Position numbers and translations under genes: made by a program. This document shows, in pieces, positions 1 to 9,800 of a stretch of 12,626 nucleotides of DNA. How positions within the stretch are numbered: position 1 is the stretch's first letter; the number at the start of each line of letters is the position of its first letter. The stretch is from assembly GCA_002702405.1 (NCBI GenBank), contig NZZH01000003.1, positions 1-12,626 of the forward strand, given 5' to 3'. A model generated the notes under the pieces. It was not told where the DNA came from. It saw only the letters and a list, made by a program, of their open reading frames with translations, and searched no databases. This stretch comes from Flavobacteriaceae bacterium. GTDB lineage: Bacteria > Bacteroidota > Bacteroidia > Flavobacteriales > Flavobacteriaceae.

Positions 1-2
1 AT

Positions 3-317
3 ATTGTTCATAAAGAGATCGATATTAAAAACTGGAAATCAAATCAAAAAAACTCTGGATGCTTGCCAGAGGAAAGAGCATGGCTGGATAAAATTTTTGG
101 AGAATACTCATACACTGATGCGTTTAGAGAAATTAATGAAAATTCAGAAGAGTACACTTGGTGGTCAAATAGAGGCAATGCTTATAACAACAATGTTGGA
201 TGGAGGATTGATTATCAAATCTATAACAATTATTTTTCCAAGGCTCCGCTTAGAGCATCAATATACAAGAAGGAAAGATTCTCGGATCATGCCCCTTTAG
301 TTATTGAATATGAATAG
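3..317 (+). CDS. xthA: Exodeoxyribonuclease III, C-terminal part (partial)
   Basis: This frame is open from the left window edge, so the N-terminal half of the gene lies outside; about 104 residues are visible. Exonuclease III is a Mg-dependent 3'-5' exonuclease and AP endonuclease that acts in base excision repair. The visible part carries the expected C-terminal landmarks in order: a GCLPEERAWLD segment, the YTWW motif, the NVGWRID segment that contributes an active-site aspartate, and the terminal SDHAPL motif with the catalytic Asp-His. The TTG at 63 is not the start, because family sequence continues upstream to the edge. The stop codon TAG (315-317) lies inside the first codons of the downstream permease gene, so the two are probably cotranscribed. 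Plant-type or other EEP-family nucleases share some motifs, but WW and GWRIDY favour XthA. Confidence 0.9.
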   Translation: MVHKEIDIKNWKSNQKNSGCLPEERAWLDKIFGEYSYTDAFREINENSEEYTWWSNRGNAYNNNVGWRIDYQIYNNYFSKAPLRASIYKKERFSDHAPLVIEYE

Positions 318-1584
318 AGCGCTCTCAGAATTTAATGAAAAAGGACTTGGTATTTATTCCAGTTCAGAGTCAATTAGAATGGCTTTTCTAGGGTTTTCAG
401 CAGGATTGCCCCACCCTCTTTTGTTTGCAACTCTCACTCTTTGGCTCGCCTCAGCCGACGTTAAGATTTCTGAAATTACGATGTTCGGATGGGTGGGCAT
501 CATTTATGCAATAAAGTTTCTGTGGGCTCCGATGCTCGATAGACTGAAACTGCCTGGGTTAACCAATATGATTGGGCAAAGAAGATCTTGGATGCTTCTA
601 ACACAGGTAATCATTTTGCTTGGATTAGTGTATATGTCCTTTCTAAGTCCCGCACAGGACCTTATTTTTCTTGCGTATTTATCAATCCTTATAGCTTTTG
701 CATCAGCATCCCAGGATGTTGCAATTGACGCATATAGAATCGAGATTGCTGAAAGTAAATTTCAAGCGGTTCTTGGAGCAAGTTATCAGCTTGGATATAG
801 AATTTCAGCGCTGACATCAGGCGCAGGAGCTTTATACTTGGCTAGTTTTTACGACTGGGCATTGACATATCAGGTGATGTCATTGTTCATGTTGGTGGGG
901 ATTGTGACAGTCATCTTAATTCCGGAATCAGATAAGCCATCGAATAAACACAATGATTCAGGGTGGCTTAAAAAGAGTTTACTTGATCCTTTTGCTGAGT
1001 TTTTTAAGAGAAATGGTTACTGGTCGCTTTTTCTTTTAATGTTTATAGCAATCTATCGAGTCAGTGATTTAATCATTGGAATTGCTGCAAACCCATTCTA
1101 CGCAGATATTGGGTTCAATCTTTCTGAGATTGCGACTGTGACAAAAGTTTTTGGTTTTACCATAACCATTATTGGAGCATTCATAGGCGGCTTGACGGTC
1201 GCACGCTTTGGAATTGGCAAATTGTTGATTATCAGCAGCATCTTATTGACAGTGACGAACTTATTTTTCTTATTCTTGAATAACGCAGGACCTAGTTTGT
1301 CTGCTTTAGTATTGACTATAAGCGCAGACAATTTTGCATTGGGTTTTTCTGGAACAGTATTCATTGCATTCCTGTCGAGCTTAACAAGCAGATACTACAC
1401 GGCCAGCCAATATGCACTTTTTACATCTGTTATGTTTTTGCCTGGCATTACTTTAAGTGGATTCTCTGGAATGATTATTGAGAGCAGCGGTTGGGCCACT
1501 CTGTTTATCTACTCTGCATTGCTGGGAATACCATCAATCCTATGCTCATTTTTGATTGTCAAAAAAGGCTGGAAGGAGCAATAA
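310..1584 (+). CDS. AmpG-like MFS permease (muropeptide transporter family)
   Basis: This is a hydrophobic 424-residue inner-membrane protein with about twelve predicted membrane segments. The AmpG family imports anhydro-muropeptides for cell-wall recycling. Family landmarks are FLGFSAGLP near residues 27-34, KFLWAPMLDR near 69-78, and SQDVAIDAYR near 134-143, a segment with two acidic residues typical of AmpG. It is shorter than E. coli AmpG (about 490 residues), so it may be a generic AmpG/PAT-family member with a different substrate. I chose ATG at 310 over the in-frame TTG at 304; it overlaps the xthA stop by 8 bases and has no clear Shine-Dalgarno, suggesting translational coupling. The stop at 1582-1584 abuts the stop of the convergent NmrA-like gene with no gap. 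Confidence 0.85.
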   Translation: MNRALSEFNEKGLGIYSSSESIRMAFLGFSAGLPHPLLFATLTLWLASADVKISEITMFGWVGIIYAIKFLWAPMLDRLKLPGLTNMIGQRRSWMLLTQVIILLGLVYMSFLSPAQDLIFLAYLSILIAFASASQDVAIDAYRIEIAESKFQAVLGASYQLGYRISALTSGAGALYLASFYDWALTYQVMSLFMLVGIVTVILIPESDKPSNKHNDSGWLKKSLLDPFAEFFKRNGYWSLFLLMFIAIYRVSDLIIGIAANPFYADIGFNLSEIATVTKVFGFTITIIGAFIGGLTVARFGIGKLLIISSILLTVTNLFFLFLNNAGPSLSALVLTISADNFALGFSGTVFIAFLSSLTSRYYTASQYALFTSVMFLPGITLSGFSGMIIESSGWATLFIYSALLGIPSILCSFLIVKKGWKEQ

Positions 1585-2442
1585 TCAGCTTTTAAAGATA
1601 AATGAATTTTCCGCAAGGAATTGAGAAAGTGATTTAGGCGTCTCTCCCGTAAGTTCATTGAAAGTATTTGTTTTGTCTTCAATGCCTCCCTCAGCAATCC
1701 CTTTGAATAAATCAATGACTGCATCTAAGTGCCACTGGTTTGTCAAAAATTGTCCAAGGGTTTCCTTGTAGGCGTCCATAGGGACATCCACATAATCAAC
1801 CTGCTTGCCTAGCGCCTTACTAAAAATTTCAGCAACTTCATAGAAAGATAAAATTTCAGGTCCAGTAATCTCATGATTCATTGATTCGTGACCATCTTCA
1901 GAAAGCACTTTTGCTATAACTGTTCCAACATCGGTTGTATCAATCATTCCGGTTTTACCCTCACCCATGGGCAGAAAAATTTTGCCTTGATCTTTTATCG
2001 TTCCAGCTGATGCGAGTAAATTCTGCATATAAAAATTTGGTTTAATCATGGTCCAAGCTAGCCCTGATTGCTTAATATATTCTTCAGATTCAAGATGTAA
2101 TTTTGGAATCTGGCTTGTGGCATCCGGCGTCGCCTCTATGGATGACATTTTAACAATTCTCTCAACTCCAGCTTGTTTAGCAGAGTCTACAAGCTGTTTT
2201 TCAAGAGCCAGTTGACTTTCAGAGTTTGGAAGCAGAACCAGCACTGTTTTAACCCCTTGCATCGACTGATTTACAACGTCTGTGTTCTCAATTGATCCAA
2301 TTACTACCTCTCCACCTATGGACTCTAATCCTTCTTTTTTTTCTTCGTTTCTTATCAGTGCTCTAAATCTTTCGCCCTTCTCACCAAGAGATTTTGCTGT
2401 TGCAGACCCTGTTTTCCCTGTTGCGCCTGTGATTAGTATCAT
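1585..2442 (-). CDS. NmrA-like atypical SDR NAD(P)-binding oxidoreductase
   Basis: A 285-residue cytosolic Rossmann-fold protein. The N-terminal GATGKTG at residues 6-12 is the GxxGxxG dinucleotide-binding motif of atypical SDR/NmrA proteins. There is no YxxxK catalytic pair, as usual for this group. Length and order of elements (GxxGxxG, VLVLLPN near 70, RIVKMSSIEA near 95-104, then WTMIKPNFYMQN near 130-141) resemble NAD(P)H:quinone reductases of the QorB type (about 286 residues) and NmrA redox sensors. Its start codon overlaps the stop of the Rieske oxygenase gene as ATGA (2439-2442), so it is the second gene of a coupled operon. Inference: it may reduce a product of the oxygenase or a quinone, but the substrate cannot be read from sequence. 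Confidence 0.8.
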   Translation of the reverse strand: MILITGATGKTGSATAKSLGEKGERFRALIRNEEKKEGLESIGGEVVIGSIENTDVVNQSMQGVKTVLVLLPNSESQLALEKQLVDSAKQAGVERIVKMSSIEATPDATSQIPKLHLESEEYIKQSGLAWTMIKPNFYMQNLLASAGTIKDQGKIFLPMGEGKTGMIDTTDVGTVIAKVLSEDGHESMNHEITGPEILSFYEVAEIFSKALGKQVDYVDVPMDAYKETLGQFLTNQWHLDAVIDLFKGIAEGGIEDKTNTFNELTGETPKSLSQFLAENSFIFKS

Positions 2443-3464
2443 TTGTTGTTCTCCAAATTAAGTTTTGTTAGATAGAGGTCATGAAAATATGCAACCCCTG
2501 TTTCGTATTTTTTGCTTAGCGGTCCTTCATTATATATGCCTGCTTGAAGATTTTGCTGTATTTCTGGTATAAGCTTCTGATCCTCGAGACTCACTTCTAA
2601 CTGATATTTTCCCTCTTTATTTTCAAAATCCTCCTCACTTATATTCTTGGGGCGGAACAGATTGTAGACGACCCTGCACCATTTTGGCTTCAATGGTTCA
2701 ATTCTTTGGAAAACAATACCCCTACCGTAAATATTGAATATGAAATTTGGAAAGTGCCAACCAAAACTACCTGGCTGATCACTGTTTGCTCTTTCAGGAA
2801 CAGAATGGATGCTGTATTCATCTTTATTTTCTAGTGTATAGTCTTGCCAAATTACATCGCGATTGAGTTGAGGATGAACGAGCGGGATATGGTACCCCTC
2901 TTGATAGTTATCCACATATGTTTTCCAATTCGCATGCACATCAAATCTAAGTTCATTGTGATGAACTAAATTGTCATCAAAGTAATTGCTAACAACTTTA
3001 TCAAAGCCAGCAAACCACTCGTCAAGAGATTTAGATTCTTGGTTTAGATTTATGAAAACTAAACCAAATCGTTCCTCTATTGATATTTTAAAGAGAGAAT
3101 GGTTGTCTTCATCAAAATCATCATTAGCATAGAATTTAGGTGTGTCCATCAGCTTCCCATTGAGATCGTATTTCCAGCCATGATAAGGGCATATCATATG
3201 TTTACAGACACCACTTTTAGTAGAAACAACTTTGGCAGCCCTATGTCTGCACACATTGTGAAAAGCTTTAAGATCGTTTGAGTTATCCCTGAGTATAATA
3301 ATTGGGTAGCCAATAATGTCAGTTGTAATATATGAACCGACTAACGACAATTCCTCGGATCTTCCTACCCACAACCATTCGTTCTTAAAAATACTTTCTG
3401 TCTCTTGATTAAAAACAGATGAAGAATGATAGAAGTCAGACGGTAATGTTTTTGTTCTTGCCAT
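2439..3464 (-). CDS. Rieske non-heme iron oxygenase, alpha subunit
   Basis: A 341-residue oxygenase component of a ring-hydroxylating or demethylating system. The N-terminal Rieske domain has C72-x-H74, then 17 residues, then C92-x2-H95, which bind the [2Fe-2S] cluster. The catalytic domain has the segment from D185 to H197 (NYQEGYHIPLVHP) with H192 and H197 as iron ligands and D295 (LEDQ) as the likely third. At the position three before the first histidine, where naphthalene dioxygenase has the bridging Asp, there is Glu189; a glutamate there is known from carnitine monooxygenase CntA. The family is therefore more likely related to quaternary-amine oxygenases (CntA, GbcA) than to classical dioxygenases. 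No ferredoxin or reductase partner lies in the window. No clear Shine-Dalgarno precedes ATG 3464. First gene of the operon with the NmrA-like protein. Confidence 0.9.
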   Translation of the reverse strand: MARTKTLPSDFYHSSSVFNQETESIFKNEWLWVGRSEELSLVGSYITTDIIGYPIIILRDNSNDLKAFHNVCRHRAAKVVSTKSGVCKHMICPYHGWKYDLNGKLMDTPKFYANDDFDEDNHSLFKISIEERFGLVFINLNQESKSLDEWFAGFDKVVSNYFDDNLVHHNELRFDVHANWKTYVDNYQEGYHIPLVHPQLNRDVIWQDYTLENKDEYSIHSVPERANSDQPGSFGWHFPNFIFNIYGRGIVFQRIEPLKPKWCRVVYNLFRPKNISEEDFENKEGKYQLEVSLEDQKLIPEIQQNLQAGIYNEGPLSKKYETGVAYFHDLYLTKLNLENNK

Positions 3465-3472
3465 AAAAATGA

Positions 3473-3482
3473 TTTAAATCGA
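3473..3482. repeat. TTTAAATCGA motif, copy 1
   Basis: The ten bases TTTAAATCGA lie in the 66-base gap between the divergent Rieske and SDR genes. The same ten bases recur at 6911-6920 between adhC and the UbiD-family gene, and a shorter form, AAATCGATT, at 11769-11777 between the second nitrilase gene and the MFS gene. All three places are divergent promoter regions, so a shared regulator site is possible; chance in AT-rich DNA is not excluded. Confidence 0.3.
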
Positions 3483-3519
3483 TATTATGATCTGTAATTA
3501 TATTAAATAAAATTAGATT

Positions 3520-3524
3520 AAGGA
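3520..3524 (+). promoter_or_regulatory. Ribosome binding site deciding the ATT start
   Basis: AAGGA lies six bases before the ATT at 3531. A stop codon (TAA, 3519-3521) in the same frame blocks any start further upstream. There is no ATG, GTG or TTG between that stop and the glycine-rich motif except the in-frame TTA and GTA codons, which are not starts. The good spacing supports translation beginning at ATT. Confidence 0.6.
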
Positions 3525-3530
3525 CTATCC

Positions 3531-4283
3531 ATTAAATTAGAAAATAAAGTAGCGCTTATTACAGGCGGTTCAGCTGGAATCGGAGCAGGTGTAGCAATGG
3601 CATTTGCGAGAGAAGGTGCTCAGGTGATAATAAACTATCCGAATCAGCAAGAAGAAGAAAACGCAAATAAGGTCCTTAGCAAAGTTTCTGAATATTCAAA
3701 TGCATCAATGACTATTGAGGCTGATGTATCGGACTCAAAACAAGTATCAGGTATGATTGAGTCAATAAAAGACCAATACAAAAGAATCGATATCCTAGTT
3801 AATAATGCAGGCATTGCTACCAGTGCTCCTGTACATGAAATGAAAGATCAGATGTGGAATGAGTTAATTTCTGTCCATCTAAATGGCACATTTTATTGCA
3901 CAAGAGAATGTCTAAAGATTATGTATGAACAGAAATACGGCAGAATAATTAATACTGCATCTCAGCTAGCTTATAAAGGCAGCGCTGGATTTGCCCACTA
4001 CACTGCTGCTAAGGGAGCAATAATATCATTCACAAGGTCATTGTCATTAGAGATAGGAACAGCAAACATAAGAGCAAATTGCGTCGCACCAGGAGCAACA
4101 ATGACGAGAATGCTCTCAGAGGTTCCAACAGAAATACTAGATGGAATCAAAGCTTCTATTCCAAAAGGCACAATCGCTGATATTAGTGAGATAGTTCCAG
4201 CTTATGTATTCTTAGCCTCAGAAGACGGCGATCATTTTGTAGGCCAAACTATTAGCCCAAATGGAGGCGACCATTTCCTGTAG
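3531..4283 (+). CDS. Classical SDR dehydrogenase, probable ATT start
   Basis: A 250-residue NAD(P)-dependent short-chain dehydrogenase/reductase of the FabG/glucose-1-dehydrogenase type. Read from ATT at 3531 it begins M/I-KLENKVALITGGSAGIG, giving the complete cofactor motif (TGGSAGIG, residues 11-18). Further motifs are NNAG (91-94), Asn118, Ser144, Tyr157 and Lys161 (YTAAK), so the catalytic tetrad is intact, with Ser exactly 13 before Tyr. The first ATG (3597, residue 23) would remove the nucleotide-binding glycines and cannot give a working enzyme. The length of 250 is typical for the family. It is divergent from the Rieske gene across 66 bases, so it may oxidise an alcohol or diol formed by the oxygenase (inference). 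Substrate is unknown; FabG function is possible but less likely in this context. An ATG-to-ATT sequencing error is the alternative. Confidence 0.85.
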   Translation: MKLENKVALITGGSAGIGAGVAMAFAREGAQVIINYPNQQEEENANKVLSKVSEYSNASMTIEADVSDSKQVSGMIESIKDQYKRIDILVNNAGIATSAPVHEMKDQMWNELISVHLNGTFYCTRECLKIMYEQKYGRIINTASQLAYKGSAGFAHYTAAKGAIISFTRSLSLEIGTANIRANCVAPGATMTRMLSEVPTEILDGIKASIPKGTIADISEIVPAYVFLASEDGDHFVGQTISPNGGDHFL

Positions 4284-4294
4284 AACATAATATT
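4281..4294. repeat. Left copy of 14-base direct repeat flanking the integrase-like gene
   Basis: TAGAACATAATATT begins exactly at the TAG stop codon of the SDR gene. A copy differing at one base, TAGAACACAATATT, is at 5714-5727 on the far side of the integrase-like gene. Direct repeats bracketing a tyrosine recombinase at a gene 3' end resemble attL/attR. The sequence is AT-rich, so a chance match is possible. Confidence 0.4.
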
Positions 4295-4307
4295 TTGTAA
4301 ATATTAT
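4287..4307. repeat. Perfect 9-base inverted repeat after the SDR gene
   Basis: ATAATATTT and AAATATTAT are perfect inverse complements separated by TGT, just downstream of the SDR stop. The stem is A/T only and no T-run follows, so it would be a weak hairpin. It overlaps the left direct repeat; it could be a weak terminator or part of a recombination core, and neither is established. Confidence 0.4.
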
Positions 4308-4329
4308 CTAGATCCTTATACTAATAATA

Positions 4330-4351
4330 ACTGATACAATAAAGCATCAGT
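4330..4351. repeat. ACTGAT/ATCAGT inverted repeat upstream of the integrase-like gene
   Basis: ACTGAT and ATCAGT are separated by ten bases, 18 bases before the integrase-like start codon. The spacing (half-sites one helical turn and a half apart) suits a dimeric repressor site. ACTGATA recurs at 5678-5684 beyond the gene, so it might instead be a recombinase arm site. Short half-sites make chance plausible. Confidence 0.25.
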
Positions 4352-4369
4352 ACTTATAATGTATGCTAT

Positions 4370-5644
4370 ATGCAGATAAATAGTAATAAAGTTTCTTATC
4401 AATATCTAGAATCACTACCTATAAAGGACAAGGCATACTTCATTACTTTGATAGATTACAAGGGACTCAGAATCAAGGTAAATCCATCTGGAAGAATAAG
4501 CTTTGTTACTTATGCAAGAATAAAAGGCGGCGGTAATCCAAGAACAATCACGCATGGGTCCAAAGAGAAATTATCCCTGCCTAACGCAATTGATTTACAT
4601 CTTCAAACTATTGATTTATTGGAGAAGGGGATAGATCCAAATCTACTCAAAAAAACTAAGAGAGAACAGTTTAACTCTTCAATGAAATTTATTGATATTG
4701 CCAATGAGTACCTATTAAAGAAAAAGTCTACAGGAGAACACTCAACAAATCATTCTGATCATAATCTCAATTACTTACTCTCTAATAAACTCAAAACATT
4801 TCATAATGACACTATTGAATCCATAACATTAGATAAACTTGAACAATGGTGGAGAAATAATAGTCATACACCAGCTGCATCAAAAAATGCATTGATGTTG
4901 CTTTCAAAAATCTTTAAGCATGCATACTCTACAGGCCTTTATTATTTACAAAATAATCCTGCAAATGAGTTCAGGAGAAAGATGCTTATTACTGGCCAAA
5001 AAACATCAAAAAAACAATTAGATATCGTTAGTGAATACCCAGAGTACTTATATGACTTATGTGATCCTATGGATGAACATAGACTCAACATAATTACAAG
5101 AAATGTAATTTATATGATGACTATTACTGGTTTAAAAAAGAACGATATTTTACAACTTAAGGCGAAACAAATTACCGATAATAGCCATATAACCATAAAG
5201 AAAAGAAATAAATTTATTCAAGTAGTTCCGATAACAAATGATATTCAATCGGTTCTAAATCACACATACGAATATTTATATGCAAATACAGGTATCTATC
5301 AAAGTGAATACGTTTTTTATAATCCTAAAACTGGTAAACCAATAACAAATCTTAGAAAGTCTCTAGTCAAATTATCATCATCAATTGAGTGGGAAGTACA
5401 TCCTGAATCTATACGGAAAAGTTTTGCAAATATCTGTGATAATGTCTCAATACCAAGAAAGCATTACTATCAACTTTTAGGGATTAGAGAAAGTTATATT
5501 CCTCATACAGACACCTCCTTAGAAAATGAACAAATCGATAAACTAAGACTATCTTTAATAAAGGTGCAAGATAAAATTAATGGAATGTGTCCGATGATTG
5601 TGCCAGGTAAGTATGATAGGATATCAGACCTCATATTTATGTAA
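4370..5644 (+). CDS. Degenerate tyrosine recombinase-like (integrase family) protein
   Basis: A 424-residue protein built like P4-type integrases. Residues about 22-92 form an N-terminal arm-binding domain (KGLRIKVNPSGRISFVTYAR, then a GIDP segment at 87-90). About 105-205 is a core-binding, SAM-like helical region. About 235-385 is the catalytic fold. The catalytic set is abnormal: the first arginine of TGxR is Lys256 (ITGLKKND); the lysine region KKRNK (277-281) is present; the His three before the second arginine is Glu346 while Arg349 stays; the usual LGH is LGI (371-372); and the nucleophile tyrosine is not clearly placed (Y376 is closer than usual). It is probably inactive for recombination, or a diverged relative with another role. 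It stands alone, without cargo, in very AT-rich DNA, between near-identical direct repeats. No Shine-Dalgarno is visible before ATG 4370. Confidence 0.7.
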   Translation: MQINSNKVSYQYLESLPIKDKAYFITLIDYKGLRIKVNPSGRISFVTYARIKGGGNPRTITHGSKEKLSLPNAIDLHLQTIDLLEKGIDPNLLKKTKREQFNSSMKFIDIANEYLLKKKSTGEHSTNHSDHNLNYLLSNKLKTFHNDTIESITLDKLEQWWRNNSHTPAASKNALMLLSKIFKHAYSTGLYYLQNNPANEFRRKMLITGQKTSKKQLDIVSEYPEYLYDLCDPMDEHRLNIITRNVIYMMTITGLKKNDILQLKAKQITDNSHITIKKRNKFIQVVPITNDIQSVLNHTYEYLYANTGIYQSEYVFYNPKTGKPITNLRKSLVKLSSSIEWEVHPESIRKSFANICDNVSIPRKHYYQLLGIRESYIPHTDTSLENEQIDKLRLSLIKVQDKINGMCPMIVPGKYDRISDLIFM

Positions 5645-5713
5645 TCTACGTATCTTATGTAACTTTATATGAAGTATACTGATATAAGTGTCTGATATAT
5701 ATATTAAAAATAT
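5645..5713. other. AT-rich spacer after the integrase-like gene
   Basis: The gap between the convergent integrase-like and adhC genes has no gene. It contains the 7-mer ACTGATA at 5678-5684 (also at 4330-4336) and a second CTGATATA at 5692-5699. No GC-rich hairpin followed by T's was found, so no convincing terminator for either gene. Confidence 0.4.
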
Positions 5714-5727
5714 TAGAACACAATATT
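5714..5727. repeat. Right copy of 14-base direct repeat
   Basis: TAGAACACAATATT matches the left copy at 4281-4294 at 13 of 14 bases and in the same orientation. Its last two bases belong to the adhC stop codon on the opposite strand. The pair brackets 1.4 kb that holds only the integrase-like gene. Confidence 0.4.
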
Positions 5728-6832
5728 AATATATTACGACAGATCTTATTGATTTACCTTCATGCATTAGATGAAATGCTTCATTTATTTCTTCTAGCGG
5801 CATTGTATGTGTAATTAGATTATCAATATCGATCTTTCCATCCATATACCAGTCTACAATTTTAGGAACATCGGTTCTTCCTCTAGCACCACCAAATGCA
5901 GAACCTCTCCACACTCTTCCTGTGACTAATTGAAATGGCCGTGTCGATATTTCCTGTCCAGCACCTGCAACTCCGATGATTACAGATTCCCCCCATCCTT
6001 TGTGACAACTTTCCAAGGCTTGACGCATAGTTTCCACATTACCTATACATTCAAATGAGTAATCTACTCCTCCGTCAGTGATATCAATTATGTTTTCAAC
6101 TACATTCTCTGATTTTTTAGGGTTAATAAAGTCTGTCATCCCAAACTTCTCTGCTAGTGGAACTTTATCTTCATTTATATCGATACCAACAATTTTATCT
6201 GCACCCACCATTCTTGCACCCTGTATTACATTAAGACCTATACCGCCTAAACCAAATACAGCTACCGTTGATCCAGGCTCTACTTTTGCATCGTAAACAA
6301 CAGCGCCTATACCAGTGGTGACTCCACAGCCGATATAACAGATTTTATCAAAAGGTGCATCCTCTCTAACTTTTGCTACAGCAATTTCTGGCATTACAGA
6401 GTAGTTTGAAAAAGTAGAACAGCCCATGTAGTGATAAATTGGCTCACCATTAAGAGAAAACCTTGAAGTTCCATCTGGCATTAATCCTTGTCCTTGCGTT
6501 TCCCTGATTGACTGACAAAGATTTGTCTTTGGATTTAGGCAAAAATTACATTCTCTACATTCAGGGGTGTAGAGTGGAATTACATGATCGCCTGGCTTTA
6601 CTGAAGTCACATTCTTTCCAACTTCCATAATAATACCGGCACCTTCATGTCCTAGCACTGAAGGAAAAATCCCCTCAGGGTCATCGCCTGATAGTGTGAA
6701 TGCGTCTGTATGACATACTCCGGTTGCTTTTATTTCTACCAATACCTCATTGTCACCCGGCCCATCTAGATCTAGTTCTTCTATAATTAGATCTTCTCCG
6801 GCTTTTATTGCTAAAGCTGCTTTCGTTTTCAT
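5726..6832 (-). CDS. adhC: S-(hydroxymethyl)glutathione dehydrogenase / class III alcohol dehydrogenase
   Basis: A 368-residue cytosolic zinc enzyme that oxidises S-hydroxymethylglutathione, the adduct of formaldehyde and glutathione, to S-formylglutathione with NAD; it can also reduce S-nitrosoglutathione. Catalytic zinc ligands are C40 (GVCHTD), H62 (GHEG) and C169 (IGCGVTTG). The structural zinc is bound by C92, C95, C98 and C106. The [14 protein letters not shown] stretch (112-125) and R110 are class III hallmarks linked to glutathione substrates. The cofactor motif GLGGIG is at 194-199 and D218 (GIDIN) indicates NAD rather than NADP. Length equals the family norm. A near-ideal AGGAGG lies four bases before the ATG. 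The usual partner S-formylglutathione hydrolase is not in the window. Nearby oxygenase genes could produce formaldehyde by demethylation (inference). Also called frmA or flhA in other bacteria. Confidence 0.95.
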   Translation of the reverse strand: MKTKAALAIKAGEDLIIEELDLDGPGDNEVLVEIKATGVCHTDAFTLSGDDPEGIFPSVLGHEGAGIIMEVGKNVTSVKPGDHVIPLYTPECRECNFCLNPKTNLCQSIRETQGQGLMPDGTSRFSLNGEPIYHYMGCSTFSNYSVMPEIAVAKVREDAPFDKICYIGCGVTTGIGAVVYDAKVEPGSTVAVFGLGGIGLNVIQGARMVGADKIVGIDINEDKVPLAEKFGMTDFINPKKSENVVENIIDITDGGVDYSFECIGNVETMRQALESCHKGWGESVIIGVAGAGQEISTRPFQLVTGRVWRGSAFGGARGRTDVPKIVDWYMDGKIDIDNLITHTMPLEEINEAFHLMHEGKSIRSVVIY

Positions 6833-9800
6833 TTCCCCTCCTGAATATGACTATCAATTAGAATATCAATTATGACAACTATATTAAACAATCGAAGTGA
6901 TTAGATTATTTTTAAATCGAATGCTAATGTAGTTAAAAATTTCTAGTTACAGATATGCATAGATCCTTTAGAGAGGTTATAGAATTACTCGAGTCACAAG
7001 GGAAGCTGGTTAAAATTAAGAAACCAGTTAACCCGAAGTATGAAATGGCTGCCTTAATGAAGACTCTTGAAGACGAGTCTAAAGCCTTCATATTTGAGAA
7101 TGTTGAGAATTCAGATTATAAGGCGGTAGGAGGACTATTTACTTCCATGGGCCGCTATGGACTCATTTTTAATGGTGACGGCAGTGAAGATTTTACATAT
7201 GAACAAGCCGGACAAAAAGTTATGTCTGGGATTGCAAATCCAATACCTTATGAACATGTCGATTCAGGCCATGTAACAGAAACAATCCTACAGGGAAGCG
7301 ACATTGATCTCACTAAACTTCCTGCCCCTACATTTTTTGAGCTTGATACAGGACCATTCCTGACAGCTGCTGTAGGTATTTTTAAAAAACCCAATGGCGA
7401 AATTAATGTTGGATTCTATAGATGTTTGATTATTGATAAAGAAAATCTTCTGATCAATGCCAGCGGATTGAGTGATCTAAGAAAAGCTTATGCTTGGCAT
7501 AAAGAGAACAATAAAGAAATGAGGGTTACTATGGTGCTAGGTGCTCCGCCGGCTTTACTAATGGCTGCCGCATCTAAATCTCCAGATGAAGTTTCAGAAT
7601 TAGATGTTGCTGGAGGCATTAATGGTGAAGCAATTGAAGTCATAACAGGCCCAGACTCCGGGTTGCCGATACCTGCAGATTGTGAAATGGCATTTGAGAC
7701 AATTGTTGATCTCGATAATATGGTAGAAAACACGTTAGGGGAATTCGGTGCTCAATACGGAACTGAGCATGCTCCAATGTGTAAAGTAACAAGTTTGCTG
7801 CAAAGGAACGATGCAATGTTCTATACGCTCATGGCTGGCAGAGCAAAAGAACATAACAATCTTGGTTATCTAACAGTTTATGGTATCTCAAAAGGTCTTG
7901 AGCAAAAAATTAGGCAAGGCTATCCAAATGTGACAGATATCGCAGTTCACTTTGACACAAAAATTGGCCCATTAATGCATTTGGTTATCGCAATAAAAAA
8001 GACTGACGATGACGAACCTGGGCGGATGATAAAGGAGCTCTTTGAAATGAATATGGGGTTTTTCAACCTCGCCTGGATGGCAAAAAGAATCATCATTGTA
8101 GACGATGATGTTGACCCCAATGACATGGATGACGTGGAATGGGCTACTTGGACAAGGATGGGTAGAGCGGAAAAGTTATATACATTTCCAAATTTTGTAA
8201 CATGGGAAGTTGACAGAGCCGCACTACCTGATGGGACATCAGCAAGAATAGGTATTGATGCGACCAAAGATATGGACTATGCGGACGACCTAGTAAAGCC
8301 TGTAATTCCAAACGAAGAAAATATAGATCTAAAGAACTATATATAGGTAAAAAAATGATAGATCCATATTTAGCAGTAGCTCTCCAAACCAAAGTCAAGC
8401 ATGTCAAAACGAGAGACGAGGTTCAGACCAATCTTGATCACATTGGAAATATGATCGAGATGGTGACACACATGTGTTCATTGGAGTTACCCGTTAAGTT
8501 AATTGCACTAGGTGAAGGCGCAGTTCAGGGTTTCGTTGACGAGATATTGGATATGAATCAGGCCGAATACGCAAAAATAATGGCAGCAGAAATACCAGGC
8601 CCTGAAACAGACTTTTTAGGAGTTCTGGCAAAAGAAAAAGGTACATATATCATCGGACAGCTTAAGGAGAGACTTCCGGAATATAAAGATAGATTTTTTA
8701 ATACAATATTCATCATTGATGACAATGGCGATGTCATATACAAGCATCATAAGAATATTGTGGTATTTGTTGAGCACTCAACGACACCCCATGATGTTTA
8801 TGATCAATGGGTCGAGCAGCACGGTGACTCCATCGAAGCTTTCTTTCCAGTTGCCAAAACTCCAATAGGGAATATTGCAGGCACCGTTGGTGTAGAGGGC
8901 TCTTTCCCAGAATCATTCAGGGCTTTTGCTCTAAATGGGGCAGAAATACTTTACAGGGCATCCTTGCCTGAACCTTGGGTCTCCAGAGAGATCTTTGAAG
9001 TCCAGAATCGATCAAGAGCGATTGATAACACTGCCTACATGATAGCGCCAAATACAGGATCTCTAATAATGCCATCTGAAGACAACGGAGATCCAACAAT
9101 AATCGATGGCGCCTTAGGCGGCAGATCATCAATAATTGATTACAAAGGAACAATACTTTCAAAGACAGACACTGTTGGAGATGCATACACTGCAAGTGAA
9201 ATAAACATTGAAGCTTTGAGGCATTATCGTCAAAATGCAAGATTTCAAAACTGGATTCCTTATCTCAAAACCGAGATATTCAAAAAACTCTATGACCGAC
9301 CTATATGGCCAAATAACCTTCCACCAATGAATCATGAGGACGCAGGGAAGGTGTTTAACGATTCAGTGAAGAAGCTCATCAAATCTGGAATCTATACCGA
9401 ACAATCTAAAAAATAAATGCTGCCCAAGAGCTATAAACCAGACGGCTCATTCGATCTGATAAGATTAGGCAGCGATAACGATGGCGGTTATCTCGTCGAT
9501 CCAAAGTCTATTGATGACTCTGCAGCTCTTCTCGCGCTGGGCATAGGAAGAAATTGGAGTTTTGAAAAAGATTTTATAGAGCGGAAGAAAGTCGGGGTTC
9601 ATGCTTATGATTACTCTATAGGCATTCGATACTGGATTAAGCATTTTTTTAAAAGGCTTATTTCGATTTTAATCGGAAGGCTTTTTGCCCCCTTAGAAGC
9701 GGTAAAGCTTTATTTAGAATTTAGAGCATTTTTTAAAGAGCATGCCGTTTTGTTTTTAGAAAAAATTGGCACTACGCCAGGTTGTGATACCAACTTGAAT